From Candidatus Eiseniibacteriota bacterium (GTDB taxonomy: Bacteria; Eisenbacteria; RBG-16-71-46; CAIMUX01), in assembly GCA_020633975.1 (NCBI GenBank), contig JACKCR010000002.1, positions 186,001 through 250,000 of the forward strand: 64,000 nt of DNA, read 5' to 3'. The notes beneath the pieces were generated by a model, which did not search any database, was not told where the DNA came from, and saw nothing but the letters and a program-made list of their open reading frames with translations. Of the stretch, positions 35,003 through 44,401 are shown in pieces. The translations under genes and the position numbers were made by a program. The first letter of the stretch is position 1. Each line of letters opens with the position of its first letter.

Positions 35003-36305
35003 GGAAGCCTCGCAGTTCCGAGAGGTTGACCCGCTCTTGCTCCAGTGTGTCCCTCACGCGGACCGTGACCGAGTCGTTGCTCAGGGTCTCGGTGTCGATC
35101 GTCACGCAGAACGGCGTGCCGACCTCGTCCATCCGACGGTAGCGCTTCCCGATGGAGCCCTTCTCGTCGTAGAACACCTCGAAACGGGAGCGGAGCTCGG
35201 CAGTGAGCTTCTGCGCGATCTCCGGCATCCCCTCTTTCTTGACCAGTGGGAAGATCGCGGCCTTGATCGGCGCGAGGCTGGGATGGAACGCGAGGTAGTC
35301 GCGCTCCTCACCGGCCTGGACATCTTCCCGGTAGGCGTCGATCAGTGCGGTGAGCAGCGTACGATCGCAGCCGGCTGAGGTCTCGATGATGTAGGGGATG
35401 TAGCGCTCGCGCGTCACCTCGTCGAAGTACTCGAGCTTCTTCTTGGAGTACTCCTGGTGCCGGCCGAGATCGAAGTCGCCACGATTGTGGATTCCTTCGA
35501 GCTCCTGCCAACCGAACGGGAACTCGTATTCGATGTCGAAGGCGGCCTTCGCGTAGTGCGCCAGCTCGCCCTCTGCATGCTGGTGGAAGCGGAGCTTCTC
35601 CTTGCGGATGCCGATCGTGTCGTACCACGCGCTCCGCTGCTCCTTCCAGTGCTCGAACCACTTCTCGGACTCGTCCGGGTGGACGAAGAACTGCATCTCC
35701 ATCTGCTCGAACTCACGAGTGCGGAAGATGAAGTTGCCCGGAGTGATCTCGTTCCGGAACGCTTTGCCGATCTGGGCGATGCCGAAGGGGACCTTCTGCC
35801 GGGACGACGTCATCACGTTGTGGAAGTTGACGTAGATGCCCTGCGCGGTCTCCGGACGCATGTAGATGACGTTCGCGCTCTCTTCGACCGGGCCCATGAA
35901 CGTCTTGAACATCATGTTGAACTGGCGAGGTTCGGTCAGCTCGCAATGGTGCTCGCCTGGATGCTTCGACGGCTTGTCGGGGCAGGGGACCATGTCGAGC
36001 TGGTCCGCCCGGAACCGGCCCTTGCAGACCTTGCAGTCGACGAGCGGGTCCGTGAAGTTCTCGACGTGGCCGGAGGCTTCCCAGACGCGCGGGTGCATGA
36101 GGATGGCGGCGTCGAGGCCTTCGACGTCGTCCCGCATCTGGGTCATGGCCCGCCACCAGGCGCGCTTCACGTTGTTCTTGAGACGAACGCCGAGAGGACC
36201 GTAGTCCCAGCACGCGTTGATGCCGCCGTAGATCTCGCTCGAGGGGTAGACGAAACCCCGGCGTTTCGCGAGACTGACGATCTTGTCCATGGTGACGGTG
36301 GTCAT
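34983..36305 (-). CDS. glyS: Glycyl-tRNA synthetase, single-chain type
   Basis: Class II synthetase that attaches glycine to tRNA-Gly; 440 residues, the dimeric form found in Gram-positives, archaea and several other phyla rather than the split alpha/beta form. It begins [23 protein letters not shown], has the zinc-type insert (CKVCKGRF...PCPDKP), class II motif 2 ([23 protein letters not shown]) and motif 3 ([14 protein letters not shown]), and the anticodon-binding C-terminus. GAGGAAC precedes ATG 36305. First gene of an operon with the H1-tail fusion and the PAP2-like protein. Confidence 0.97.
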   Translation of the reverse strand: MTTVTMDKIVSLAKRRGFVYPSSEIYGGINACWDYGPLGVRLKNNVKRAWWRAMTQMRDDVEGLDAAILMHPRVWEASGHVENFTDPLVDCKVCKGRFRADQLDMVPCPDKPSKHPGEHHCELTEPRQFNMMFKTFMGPVEESANVIYMRPETAQGIYVNFHNVMTSSRQKVPFGIAQIGKAFRNEITPGNFIFRTREFEQMEMQFFVHPDESEKWFEHWKEQRSAWYDTIGIRKEKLRFHQHAEGELAHYAKAAFDIEYEFPFGWQELEGIHNRGDFDLGRHQEYSKKKLEYFDEVTRERYIPYIIETSAGCDRTLLTALIDAYREDVQAGEERDYLAFHPSLAPIKAAIFPLVKKEGMPEIAQKLTAELRSRFEVFYDEKGSIGKRYRRMDEVGTPFCVTIDTETLSNDSVTVRVRDTLEQERVNLSELRGFLEARIG

Positions 36306-36596
36306 AGTTCCTCTGGCTCCGAGTCCGATGCCGACCGGCCTTCTGCCGTGGCAGACGACAACCGACCTTGACGAACATCCGTGCAGGACACGGACGGGTC
36401 AGGGCGAAAATGAAAGGGTCCCAACGGTTTCCGGGAGACGGACTCCCGACCGAAACAGGTCAAGCTCAAACTCTACCGATTCGGGCCGAGGGTCTCAACC
36501 CGGATTCGGCGAGCTGCGTGGCCTTCGGTACCGATCGAAGGATCGGGCGCCGAGGGCGGCAACCCTACGGACAGGGTGCTGGTGAGGAGAGTGTGC

Positions 36597-37376
36597 GTGA
36601 GCGACATCTATACGTTTGCCAAAGAGTTGGCGCGTGAAGCTGGTGCGATGCTCGAAGCGGGGCACGGCTCCGTCGAGCGCGGCGACGTCGGATACAAGGG
36701 CTGGCGCAACCTCGTCACCCAGCTCGATACGCAGGTGGAGGCGCACGTCGCCGGGCGGATCGAAGCGGTGTTTCCGGATCACGGAATCCTGGCCGAGGAG
36801 GGGGTGGCGAAGGAGGGCAGTGGTCCGTACAGGTGGGTGATCGATCCGCTGGACGGTACGACGAACTACGTCCATCGCCATCCGTTCTACTGCGTCTCGA
36901 TTGCAGTGTACGAGAGAGAGACACCTCTGGTCGGGGTCATCTACGCACCCAAACTCGGTGAGTTCTACTGCTGCCATCGGGGGCAAGGGGCGGAGCTGAA
37001 CGGTCGGCGGATCCAGGTGTCGCAGGAGACGGACCTCGGGCGGTCCCTCCTCGCGAGCGGTTTCGCCTACGGAAAGGGAGCGCCGGAGGACCGCAACCTC
37101 GACAACTGGGCTCGGCTCAGCATCGTGAGTCGCGGTCTGCGTCGATGCGGTTCGGCGGCCCTGGACCTCGCCTACGTCGCCGATGGCCGCTACGACGGCT
37201 TTTGGGAACTCAGCCTCAATCCCTGGGACGTCGCCGCGGGCGCGCTCCTCGTCCAGGAAGCGGGCGGAACCGTCACCGATTGCCGCGGCGGCGACACCTA
37301 CCACGATGGGCTCTCCATCGCGGCAACGAACGGTGCGATCCATTCCGGACTCCTCGAACAGCTCGTGAACGTGTAG
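36597..37376 (+). CDS. Inositol-1-monophosphatase family protein
   Basis: Mg2+-dependent sugar or inositol phosphate phosphatase, 259 residues. Metal-binding motifs are complete: GILAEEG, WVIDPLDGTTNYVH and NPWDVAAGALLVQEAGG. GTG at 36597, preceded by GGTGAGGAG, gives the best start; another GTG at 36576 would add seven residues. Substrate may be inositol-1-phosphate, fructose-1,6-bisphosphate, or the protein may act as a SuhB-like factor. A small unknown gene follows after 22 bases. Confidence 0.93.
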   Translation: MSDIYTFAKELAREAGAMLEAGHGSVERGDVGYKGWRNLVTQLDTQVEAHVAGRIEAVFPDHGILAEEGVAKEGSGPYRWVIDPLDGTTNYVHRHPFYCVSIAVYERETPLVGVIYAPKLGEFYCCHRGQGAELNGRRIQVSQETDLGRSLLASGFAYGKGAPEDRNLDNWARLSIVSRGLRRCGSAALDLAYVADGRYDGFWELSLNPWDVAAGALLVQEAGGTVTDCRGGDTYHDGLSIAATNGAIHSGLLEQLVNV

Positions 37377-37398
37377 ACTGCCGCGCGGAGGAATCCAC

Positions 37399-37605
37399 AT
37401 GCCTGTCGATATTCGCGAATCGATCCGTCACATGCAGGAGAAGCACCCCAGGGTCCGCTGGGAAGTCCTGGAGTCCGGTCAGGTGCAACGCTTCCTGACC
37501 AAGCTCGGCTACGAAACCCCCTTCGATCGCTGCAAGTACGACGTCATCTACTTCCAAGAAGACGGTCGGGAGAAGGCAATGGTCGTCTGGGGACTCGTCG
37601 AGTAG
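37399..37605 (+). CDS. Small conserved-looking hypothetical protein
   Basis: A 68-residue soluble protein with no motif I recognise. GGAGG at correct spacing supports ATG 37399. Charged helices (DIRESIRHMQEKHP) are followed by a beta-like C-terminus (YDVIYFQEDGREKAMVVWGLVE). It is probably co-transcribed with the phosphatase and ends just before a hairpin. Confidence 0.65.
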   Translation: MPVDIRESIRHMQEKHPRVRWEVLESGQVQRFLTKLGYETPFDRCKYDVIYFQEDGREKAMVVWGLVE

Positions 37606-37611
37606 GGGCTC

Positions 37612-37636
37612 GCGCGGGACGGTCGACGTCCCGCGC
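37612..37636. terminator. Bidirectional hairpin between convergent genes
   Basis: A 9-bp perfect stem (GCGCGGGAC / GTCCCGCGC) with a 7-base loop, in the 37-base gap between the small gene and the convergent lipoprotein gene. Confidence 0.5.
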
Positions 37637-37642
37637 TGCGCG

Positions 37643-38365
37643 TCATTCTCCGCCCAATCCGCCGGTCGGATCGCCGCCTTCCGGACTCTCGCCACCGCCG
37701 CCTCCACCGTTGTCGAAGGGCGGCTGCACCGTCAGATCGGAAAGTGGTGACGTCCAGAGGTGATTCGAGCTCGCCGCGACGAAGTGCACCCGGAAGTCTT
37801 CAGAGACACCCCGCAGGACCTCGACCGGTAGTACCCACTCTTCACCCGGCGCTAGCGTGGCCGGACCCTGGACGAGGCAGTACCTCGCGTTGCCCTGGGG
37901 CTGATAGACGAAGTGGGGCATGCGCGGATAGTGCGAGTCCCGCAAGTCCGTCATCGGGAAGTCCTCGATCGACGAGAGGTAGTGACCGTCGATCACGATC
38001 ATCCAGCCGCCGGGGCCGAGGTTACCCGGAACGGTGACGAGGAGTTCGAGGTTCGTGGCCGTACGCCTCGACTGATTGCGAACGATCAGATCGAGGTACT
38101 GCGCGTTCGAGACGTTGCTACGGTAGAACCACGGATCGGGATGTTCCGTCACGTAGTACTGGTCCGGGTCGGCGGTCGTCACGAGAAGCTTCGCGTTCCC
38201 CAGTGCGACCGCTCCGGACGACGCATCTCCGAGGTCGGACTCGAACGGGTCGACTCCGGTTGGCGAAGTGGGGACTTCGTCCCGGGAGCAACCGACCAAA
38301 CCGAGCCCCGAGGAGAGAACCGCTACGAGAGCGGCTTGCGCTAGGAGTCGTGATCCGAGTTTCAC
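37643..38365 (-). CDS. Lipoprotein of unknown function
   Basis: A 240-residue protein with a signal peptide ending in lipobox LVGC (Cys at about 26), so membrane-attached. The central region is rich in beta strands and resembles an Ig-like/DUF11-type fold (LDLIVRNQSRRTATNLELLVTVP), without catalytic motif. The C-terminus is a Gly-rich tail (GGGGGG, GGDPTGGLGGE) of a kind that often marks surface exposure. The GTG start has AAAGGGG at good spacing, but that Shine-Dalgarno lies inside an 11-bp hairpin. It is downstream of the TPR-TlpA gene with 205 bases between. Confidence 0.78.
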   Translation of the reverse strand: MKLGSRLLAQAALVAVLSSGLGLVGCSRDEVPTSPTGVDPFESDLGDASSGAVALGNAKLLVTTADPDQYYVTEHPDPWFYRSNVSNAQYLDLIVRNQSRRTATNLELLVTVPGNLGPGGWMIVIDGHYLSSIEDFPMTDLRDSHYPRMPHFVYQPQGNARYCLVQGPATLAPGEEWVLPVEVLRGVSEDFRVHFVAASSNHLWTSPLSDLTVQPPFDNGGGGGGESPEGGDPTGGLGGE

Positions 38366-38370
38366 ATCGA

Positions 38371-38417
38371 GCCCCTTTCATCCCCCGGTACCTTGCGGCG
38401 CGGTTCATGAAAGGGGC
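38371..38417 (-). promoter_or_regulatory. Hairpin sequestering the lipoprotein ribosome-binding site
   Basis: In the minus-strand transcript, GCCCCTTTCAT (38417-38407) pairs perfectly over 11 bases with ATGAAAGGGGC (38381-38371) across a 25-base loop. The right arm contains AAAGGGG, the Shine-Dalgarno of the GTG start at 38365. Such a fold would block initiation until melted or displaced. Confidence 0.6.
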
Positions 38418-38570
38418 GTGCCTTTTGCAGCGCCGATGTTGCAAGCCGCGTCCCGCGATTCACTCCACGCAGACACGCCTCGAGTTACGGAAGGTCGGCT
38501 AGATCGCGCCAACGAGCTTCCGCCCCGGCCGATCGTGCGGCGCGCAATGCGATTCGTGCGCCGTGCATGC

Positions 38571-40043
38571 TCAGTCGCCCGCGAGGAGCCCCTCGGCGAT
38601 CCACGCGAGTTCTTGGTCCAGGTACGGGCTGAACCCCTGGTGGCGATAGCGGATCTGGCCGTCAGGACCGATGAGGAAGAGGGTTGGAATGCTGCTCACA
38701 CCGAAGGATGTAGCCCAATCCTGCGTTCCGAGAGCCACCGGCATTGGGTAGCCTCCGGCCTTCCAGAACCCCTCGACCTGCTTTCCGCCGTCCCGCTCGA
38801 ACACGTTTACGGCGTAGATTTCGACATCGTCGAGTTTCCGCTCGTGGAGCTTCTGGACGACCGGCAGAGCGCGTCGGCACGGGCCGCACCAGGTGGCCCA
38901 GAAGTCCAGCACGACGACCTTTCCCTTCTTGCTCGCCAGGTCGAGGGTGCCGCCACCCAGGAGAGGAATCGAGGCGACCCCCGGGGTCGGGATCGTGACC
39001 AACTGCTCCATCGCGTGGGCCTTGAGGGCGTCGGAAGAGTTCTCCCGGTTCGTCTCCATCTTGTCGAGGATCGGCTTTGCCGCCGCATTGCCGTTGATCG
39101 CGGGGGCCAGCATCCGATCGAACTCCAACCCCCTCGGGTCGGCGAATCCAAGGTCCGCGGCGAGGCTGAGATTGGCCAGAACGGACTCGGTGTCACCGGA
39201 AGCGCCACTGATCCGTGCGGCGGCCACCGCCAGCTCGGGCTGTCCGGGGCCGACCTTGGCCAGACGCGTGAGGAGTTGGGTCGTGTCCCCGATCCAACCC
39301 TCGATGCCTTGTCCGGCTGCCTGTACCGCCTGGGCCTGCGCCTGCAGCTGGCGAAGCAATGTCTGCTGGAGCTGTGCGTCGTACGGGTCCGCCTCGATCG
39401 CCTTCGAGATGGCGAGGACCTGGGAGTCGGCGTCTCCGAGACGCTTGTAGAGCTGTTCGAACACGACGAAGGCCAGCGGCTCGCTCGGATCGAGCTTTGC
39501 GGCCTCGACGAGATGAGACTTCGCCTTCTCGTAGTCCGGCGGGGTCGCGGTCATCTCGGCGGAAGCCATGCCGACGAGCGCGAAGTAGAACTTCGAGTCG
39601 AGTTCCAAGGCTCGCTCGAAGTGCTTCGCAGCTTCGTCCGTCTGTGCGAGGCCGAGGTAGTAGTGGGCCTCGGGCCGCTTCGGATTCGCGGCGGCGTACT
39701 CCTCGAGCTCGGCGACGAGCTGGTCAGTCTTCTGAAGGGCCGTCGCGACCTGGATGTAGTGTCGCACCGCATCGAGGTCACGCGGCTTGTCGAACGCCGC
39801 CGCTCGAGCTGTGACGAGGTAGGCCGCGGCCTTGGCCGGGTCTTGGGACGCGGCCCGCCAGGCTCGGCTCCGCTCGATTTCGGCCGGGTCGTCCGGGCTC
39901 GTCACGGCCTTCAGCGCCTCGAGCTGCGGATCGGCGCCGAGGGATGGGGCGGACTGGACGGTCAGGCCGATGCCGGCGAGGGCGGCGATCACGAATAGAT
40001 CGCGAAGGTGCGGCAAACGGCGAGATGAGCGTGTTCGGTCCAT
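38571..40043 (-). CDS. Exported TPR protein with TlpA-type thioredoxin domain
   Basis: A 490-residue protein with a signal peptide or anchor (about 12-36), TPR-like helical repeats (about 70-320) and a C-terminal TlpA/ResA thioredoxin domain. The active site WCGPCR has Cys386 and Cys389, and the cis-Pro lies in SSIPTLFLIG. It is expected to be a periplasmic thiol-disulfide reductase, perhaps for cytochrome c maturation or repair. ATG 40043 with GAGGAGC is chosen; the open frame upstream lacks protein character. The gene faces away from the sigma-54 regulator. Confidence 0.88.
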   Translation of the reverse strand: MDRTRSSRRLPHLRDLFVIAALAGIGLTVQSAPSLGADPQLEALKAVTSPDDPAEIERSRAWRAASQDPAKAAAYLVTARAAAFDKPRDLDAVRHYIQVATALQKTDQLVAELEEYAAANPKRPEAHYYLGLAQTDEAAKHFERALELDSKFYFALVGMASAEMTATPPDYEKAKSHLVEAAKLDPSEPLAFVVFEQLYKRLGDADSQVLAISKAIEADPYDAQLQQTLLRQLQAQAQAVQAAGQGIEGWIGDTTQLLTRLAKVGPGQPELAVAAARISGASGDTESVLANLSLAADLGFADPRGLEFDRMLAPAINGNAAAKPILDKMETNRENSSDALKAHAMEQLVTIPTPGVASIPLLGGGTLDLASKKGKVVVLDFWATWCGPCRRALPVVQKLHERKLDDVEIYAVNVFERDGGKQVEGFWKAGGYPMPVALGTQDWATSFGVSSIPTLFLIGPDGQIRYRHQGFSPYLDQELAWIAEGLLAGD

Positions 40044-40441
40044 CAGGGAGCTCCTCGGAGTTGGGATGCACTTCCGGGCGAGCTCTGCTCGTCGCTCACC
40101 AGTTCGCCGCAGTGTACCACCGGGGAGCGATTTGGGTCCGCGGTGTCGGGACGGACCTGCGATCGCGCGTGCGAACGCCCGATCGTGCGAGCGGACGTCC
40201 GCGAACGTTCGGCGGACGTCCACCGGACACTGCGAACGGGGCGCGGGCGTCACGCTCAGATCGCAAGTCCGAACCCGACGTGCGACGAAACCGGTGTGAT
40301 GCCTTCCAGTTGCGTCCTTCTGCCGACGGACCGGCGACACACCTGCGCCGTTTGGCGCGCTCATTGCTTCGAGTTGGTCCGGAGGCGCCGTCGATCCGAT
40401 CGGCGACTAGGCGGAGACTGTCGAGTGGACCAGGAGGGGCA
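40044..40441. other. Divergent intergenic region
   Basis: About 400 bases between the TPR-TlpA gene (minus) and the sigma-54 activator (plus). It contains an excellent -24/-12 element at 40353-40368. The rest has CGAACG-rich short repeats (for example around 40180-40220) but no defined sigma-70 promoter. Confidence 0.5.
40353..40368 (+). promoter_or_regulatory. Sigma-54 (-24/-12) promoter of the activator gene
   Basis: TGGCGCG-CTCA-TTGCT matches the consensus TGGCACG-N4-TTGCW with one difference, and the invariant GG (40354-40355) and GC (40366-40367) are separated by exactly ten bases. Transcription would start near 40380, about 60 bases before the ATG at 40442. Confidence 0.75.
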
Positions 40442-42793
40442 ATGGATGGCAGCGAGCGGCTGTGCAGTCGGCTGGGGATCGAAACGCGAGACGGGGAGCG
40501 TCTCCAAGTTGCGTTGTCGAAGCAGGATTGGGGGCAGGCGTCGAGGTTGCTCCGTACCGCCCTCCTGCATCACGCGGTAGTCGGAGCCGACCCGCAGCGA
40601 GACGCCAGGGTCCGCGAGCTTCGCTCGCGACTCCTTCTCCTGCGCTGGTCGATCCGGGCGGGGCTCTGGGAAGAGTGTGTGCACGACTCGGTTCGGGCTT
40701 ACGAGCTGCTCCTCGTCCTGGACCTAGGGGGGGATGCTCTGCTCGCGTGGCTAGGTACCGCGCACGCCGTGGCCCAGCTCGAGCGAGGCTGGGGGCGCCG
40801 GTTCCGTGGCTCGATCGCGAACGTCCTTTGGCACTGCCGCGCTCGCGACGCGGGGACGGCCGGCAGCTACGTCCGGAGGCTCGCGACCGCCTTCCGCGCG
40901 GTGGCCCGGGATCACGAGGCCGCTCCTTTCCCCGCGGGTCTCTGCCCGAGGGCTGCGGGGGACGACCGCTGTTCTGTGCCGTTCGCTGGGCGTGGTTGGC
41001 CACGGCTCCTCGCAACCTCGTCGATCGGTAGCGTGCTCGGACCCGCCCGAGCCGAACTCGCGGATGGCACCGGCGGCCTCTCAAAGGAGTTCGGGCTCGA
41101 GTTCGTCCGGCGATGGCTTGCCCGGATGGCCGCCGGCGCGTTCGATCTGGAAGGACGGGGAAGGCGGGGCTCGGAAGCGTCGCTTCTGGGCCTCTGCGCC
41201 GCCGTTCTTCGCTGCCGCTACGAACTCACACGAGAGGAACGGAGCCGCGTCGAGATGGCGCTCGAGGGCCTGGGTACGCGGAGTACGAGTGCCTGGGTGC
41301 GCGCCGCGTGTCTCGAGTCCGCCGCGGAGGTGCTGCTCTGCGACGTGGACGAGCTACGGACGCACGGTGCGTCCACACTGCGGCGAGCGAGGGCGGACCT
41401 CGCGCTCGCGGCGGGAATCTACTTCCGTCTCGGACTCGTATCCCGAGCGAAGTCGGCCGAGGAGCGCAGTCTACTCCTCGGGTGGGGAGGTGATGTCGTG
41501 GGACGGGCATCGGCGGAGGTTGCCCGTGATGCCGACAGTCCTGGCTGCGGCGGGCCCGATCCGGCCCTTCTACGCGCGGACCGTCGGGGGAGGCCAACCC
41601 GCTCCTCCGGCGACAACCAGGCGTCGCCTCGCGTCCGGTGTTCTTCGCTGCAGGACGTACGCCGTCAGGCCGCCCGTCTCGGCTTCGTCACGTCGGATCC
41701 GCGAACCCTCGAAGAGATCGCGCGACTCCTCCTTCTCGCTCCGAGTCCACTTCCGATCCTGGTCCATGGGGAAAGCGGAACCGGCAAGGAGGTGCTCGCA
41801 CGTGCGGTGCACGAGTGGAGCGGGCTCCCGGGGGACTTCGTGGCGATCCACTGCGGCGCGATTCCGAAGGACCTATTAGAAAGCGAGCTGTTCGGACATA
41901 CCCGGGGAGCGTTCACAGGAGCGGCGGGGGAGAAGCCCGGACTCGTGGAGCTCGCGCATCACGGCACTCTCTTCCTCGACGAGATCGGCGAGATGAGTCA
42001 CGACGCGCAGATGAAGATGCTGCGAGTGCTCGAGAGCGGCGAGGTGCGGCGAGTCGGAGACGTTCGGACCCGGAAGGTGAATGTCCGGATCGTTGCGGCG
42101 ACCCACCGCAACCTCGAGGATGCCGTGCAGGAGGGGAGCTTCCGTCTCGACCTGCTCCACCGGATCCGTTCCGTCGTGGTCGAGATCCCGTCGCTTTCTC
42201 AGCGTCCGGGCGACATACCGCTCCTCGTTCGGGAGATTCTGGCCGATGTAGATCGACGGCTCCGGCTCGACGACGACGCGCTAGGACTTCTCCTCGGTCA
42301 CTCCTGGCCCGGGAACGTACGAGAGCTTCGCGGCGCGCTCCTCAGAGCCGCCTACCTCGGTCGAGCTGTCGGCCGGACCGTGCTACCGCCGGAGTTCCTG
42401 GGCATCCGGTCCCACACTTCCATCGTACCGATCTCGATGCTCTTCGCGGCTTCTCGCGGGGCCGATCGTGTGACCGTGACGGGTCCCGTACCGGGGACGA
42501 CGGGGCCCTGCCTGAAGGCGGCCGACCCGGCCACGCCGGAGACCCTTTCAGGCAACGACGGCGTGGACATTCCTGCCCTCGAGGACGCCGGCCTCGAGGG
42601 GGTTCTGGATGCGTTGGAGCGAGGTCTGATCGTTCGTGCACTCGATGAGTCGGGTTGGAACAAGACCCACGCTGCAAAGAGCCTGGGGGGGCTGTCGCGT
42701 ACCACTCTGATCAGCAAGATGAAGCGGCTCGGGATCGAGGGAGACCGAGAATCGGTGCGGGCCCAGCTTCCGGAGGCTGCAAACGACGCCTGA
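40442..42793 (+). CDS. Sigma-54-dependent transcriptional activator
   Basis: A 783-residue enhancer-binding protein that remodels sigma-54 polymerase by ATP hydrolysis. The AAA+ domain has GESGTGKE (about 443), the sigma-54 contact loop GAFTGA (about 490), GTLFLDEIGEM and GHSWPGNVREL. The C-terminus is a Fis-type HTH (NKTHAAKSLGGLSRTTLISKMKRLG). The N-terminal 410 residues are not a receiver, GAF or PAS domain that I can recognise; they are Arg/Leu-rich and probably helical (TPR-like). AGGAGGGG precedes ATG 40442; the frame extends further upstream without domain support. A sigma-54 promoter lies in front, so the gene may activate itself. Confidence 0.92.
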   Translation: MDGSERLCSRLGIETRDGERLQVALSKQDWGQASRLLRTALLHHAVVGADPQRDARVRELRSRLLLLRWSIRAGLWEECVHDSVRAYELLLVLDLGGDALLAWLGTAHAVAQLERGWGRRFRGSIANVLWHCRARDAGTAGSYVRRLATAFRAVARDHEAAPFPAGLCPRAAGDDRCSVPFAGRGWPRLLATSSIGSVLGPARAELADGTGGLSKEFGLEFVRRWLARMAAGAFDLEGRGRRGSEASLLGLCAAVLRCRYELTREERSRVEMALEGLGTRSTSAWVRAACLESAAEVLLCDVDELRTHGASTLRRARADLALAAGIYFRLGLVSRAKSAEERSLLLGWGGDVVGRASAEVARDADSPGCGGPDPALLRADRRGRPTRSSGDNQASPRVRCSSLQDVRRQAARLGFVTSDPRTLEEIARLLLLAPSPLPILVHGESGTGKEVLARAVHEWSGLPGDFVAIHCGAIPKDLLESELFGHTRGAFTGAAGEKPGLVELAHHGTLFLDEIGEMSHDAQMKMLRVLESGEVRRVGDVRTRKVNVRIVAATHRNLEDAVQEGSFRLDLLHRIRSVVVEIPSLSQRPGDIPLLVREILADVDRRLRLDDDALGLLLGHSWPGNVRELRGALLRAAYLGRAVGRTVLPPEFLGIRSHTSIVPISMLFAASRGADRVTVTGPVPGTTGPCLKAADPATPETLSGNDGVDIPALEDAGLEGVLDALERGLIVRALDESGWNKTHAAKSLGGLSRTTLISKMKRLGIEGDRESVRAQLPEAANDA

Positions 42794-42954
42794 TCCGGCG
42801 GGACAGCATTCGCCGCTCGGCCGGGGCCGATCTCGTCCAGCTTGTCGGCAGTGCGCCCACACCGTACTGTTCCAGCTTCCATCTCCGCCGCGGGCCGCCA
42901 CGAACCTGTTCGGCCGAAGGCAGCAGGAGATGAGGGAGCCGAGGAGGGCTACGG

Positions 42955-43977
42955 ATGCTGGGCGAGCGCGAAGACGAGGTGGTCGACGAAGGATCGGTAC
43001 GTCCTGCGGTACTTCTCCGTGCCCTGGTCGGAGGGATACTGATGGGGTTGGCGAACCTCGTCCCCGGAATCAGTGGTGGCACGATGCTTCTCGCGTCCGG
43101 GATCTATCCGCGTTTCATCGCCGCAATCGCCGAGCTCAGTACTCTGCGGTTCCGCGTCCGCTCTGTCCTGGTCCTCGGCGTTGTGGTCGTGGCCGCGGTT
43201 CTCGGCGTAGTGCTCTTCGCGGGGACGGTCAAAGACCTGGTCGTCGAGCGTCGGTGGGTGATGTACAGCCTCTTCATCGGGCTCACGCTGGGCGGCGTTC
43301 CGATCGTGTGGCGTCTCGCCCGGCCGATCACGCCCGGGGTGTGGGGCGGTGCGATCGTCGGGTTCCTCGCCATGGTCGGAATCACCGTGGCTCAGATGTC
43401 CGGAACCGGTGTCAGTTCTGGTGGTGACGGGAGCTTCCTCAAGCACGGCTTGGCCGGGCTGGCGGGTGCGAGCGCAATGATCCTGCCTGGAATCAGCGGG
43501 GGGTATCTCCTACTCCTCATGAACGAGTACATCCCGATCCTCTCCGCCATCGACGCGGTCAAGGTAGCGCTTCAGGCCCGAGACATCGGCGCCGCACTAG
43601 GCCCTGGACTCTCCGTCGTCCTCCCGGTCGGGATCGGCGTCGTCCTGGGGGTGGTGGGGGTGAGCAACCTGCTCCGATATCTCCTCGCACGATTCTCCAA
43701 GCCCACTCTGGGAGCCCTGCTCGGGCTCTTGGTGGGTGCAGTGGTCGGGCTCTGGCCCTTCCAACGCCCGATCTCGCCGGTCCCGGGCGAAACCGTGATC
43801 AAGGGGCAGGTCGTAACGTTGGAGAACCTCGCCGAGTTCGAGGTCGAAGACTTCCCGACCGAGCGGTTCACACCGACCGGCGGCCAGGTCGGCGCGGCGA
43901 TCGGGATCATGGTCGCGGGCTTGGCGTTCACCTTCCTGCTGGCGAAGGTATCTTCCGACGACACATCTCGCGCTTGA
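42955..43977 (+). CDS. DUF368 polyprenyl-phosphate transporter (PopT-like)
   Basis: A 340-residue polytopic membrane protein of the DUF368 family. Members called PopT recycle undecaprenyl phosphate across the inner membrane. Two inverted-repeat signatures are present, NLVPGISGGTM near residue 35 and ILPGISGGYLLLLMNEY near 180, with about eight hydrophobic helices. A short soluble loop (about 270-310) is charged. ATG 42955 has GAGGAGGG upstream. It sits alone between the sigma-54 activator and a non-coding stretch. Confidence 0.9.
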   Translation: MLGEREDEVVDEGSVRPAVLLRALVGGILMGLANLVPGISGGTMLLASGIYPRFIAAIAELSTLRFRVRSVLVLGVVVVAAVLGVVLFAGTVKDLVVERRWVMYSLFIGLTLGGVPIVWRLARPITPGVWGGAIVGFLAMVGITVAQMSGTGVSSGGDGSFLKHGLAGLAGASAMILPGISGGYLLLLMNEYIPILSAIDAVKVALQARDIGAALGPGLSVVLPVGIGVVLGVVGVSNLLRYLLARFSKPTLGALLGLLVGAVVGLWPFQRPISPVPGETVIKGQVVTLENLAEFEVEDFPTERFTPTGGQVGAAIGIMVAGLAFTFLLAKVSSDDTSRA

Positions 43978-44002
43978 CGAACGAATGTTCGTTGGGTAGT
44001 GT
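43974..44002 (+). promoter_or_regulatory. Orphan promoter with TetR-like palindrome in the spacer
   Basis: TTGACG (43974-43979), a 17-base spacer and TAGTGT (43997-44002) form a plausible sigma-70 promoter. The spacer holds AACGAA-TG-TTCGTT (43980-43993), a perfect 6-bp palindrome of the kind many TetR regulators bind. No TetR gene lies in this window and no credible ORF follows. Confidence 0.5.
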
Positions 44003-44401
44003 GACGTCCCCCGCGAGGGTGCTCGCATGGAGCGTGAAGATCCCCGCTGGGCCAGTTGATCCTCCGTCCAAGGGATTGGTCCGGGGAAGAAGGCCGAGTC
44101 GACCCGTGAGCGGTGTTGGTAGCCGCTCGATAGGTGGTAGGCTGAAAGGGATCTCAGCCTTCGGGGAAGAGAATCGGGGCCGGCAGCCCTCGCTCGTCGT
44201 CCTGCTCAGTTCCGTAGAGCCAAAGGCAAACTACTACCCCCTGCCTTCCATGGCCCAGGATGAAGAGCGGTCAGATGGCGCGCCGGCCCCGTTTCCTCTT
44301 TCTGCGAACCAAGCTCTTGGCTTGGTCTCCTTTGCAATCCACACAGCTCTGCGAAGGACTCGTCGACCTTCCGGATGAGAAGGCGAGCAACGTCCCCTGC
44401 G
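43978..44401. other. Non-coding region downstream of the orphan promoter
   Basis: About 420 bases between convergent genes with no credible protein. It contains the palindrome-bearing promoter and two adjacent small hairpins: GAGCGG/CCGCTC around 44108-44129 and AGGCTGA/TCAGCCT at 44139-44160. It could encode a small RNA, but I recognise no RNA family. Confidence 0.4.

Noticed and set aside
36306-36596. tRNA or T-box leader next to glyS
   Set aside because: No cloverleaf with TTC-loop and matching acceptor stem, and no T-box AGGGTGGNACCGCG motif.
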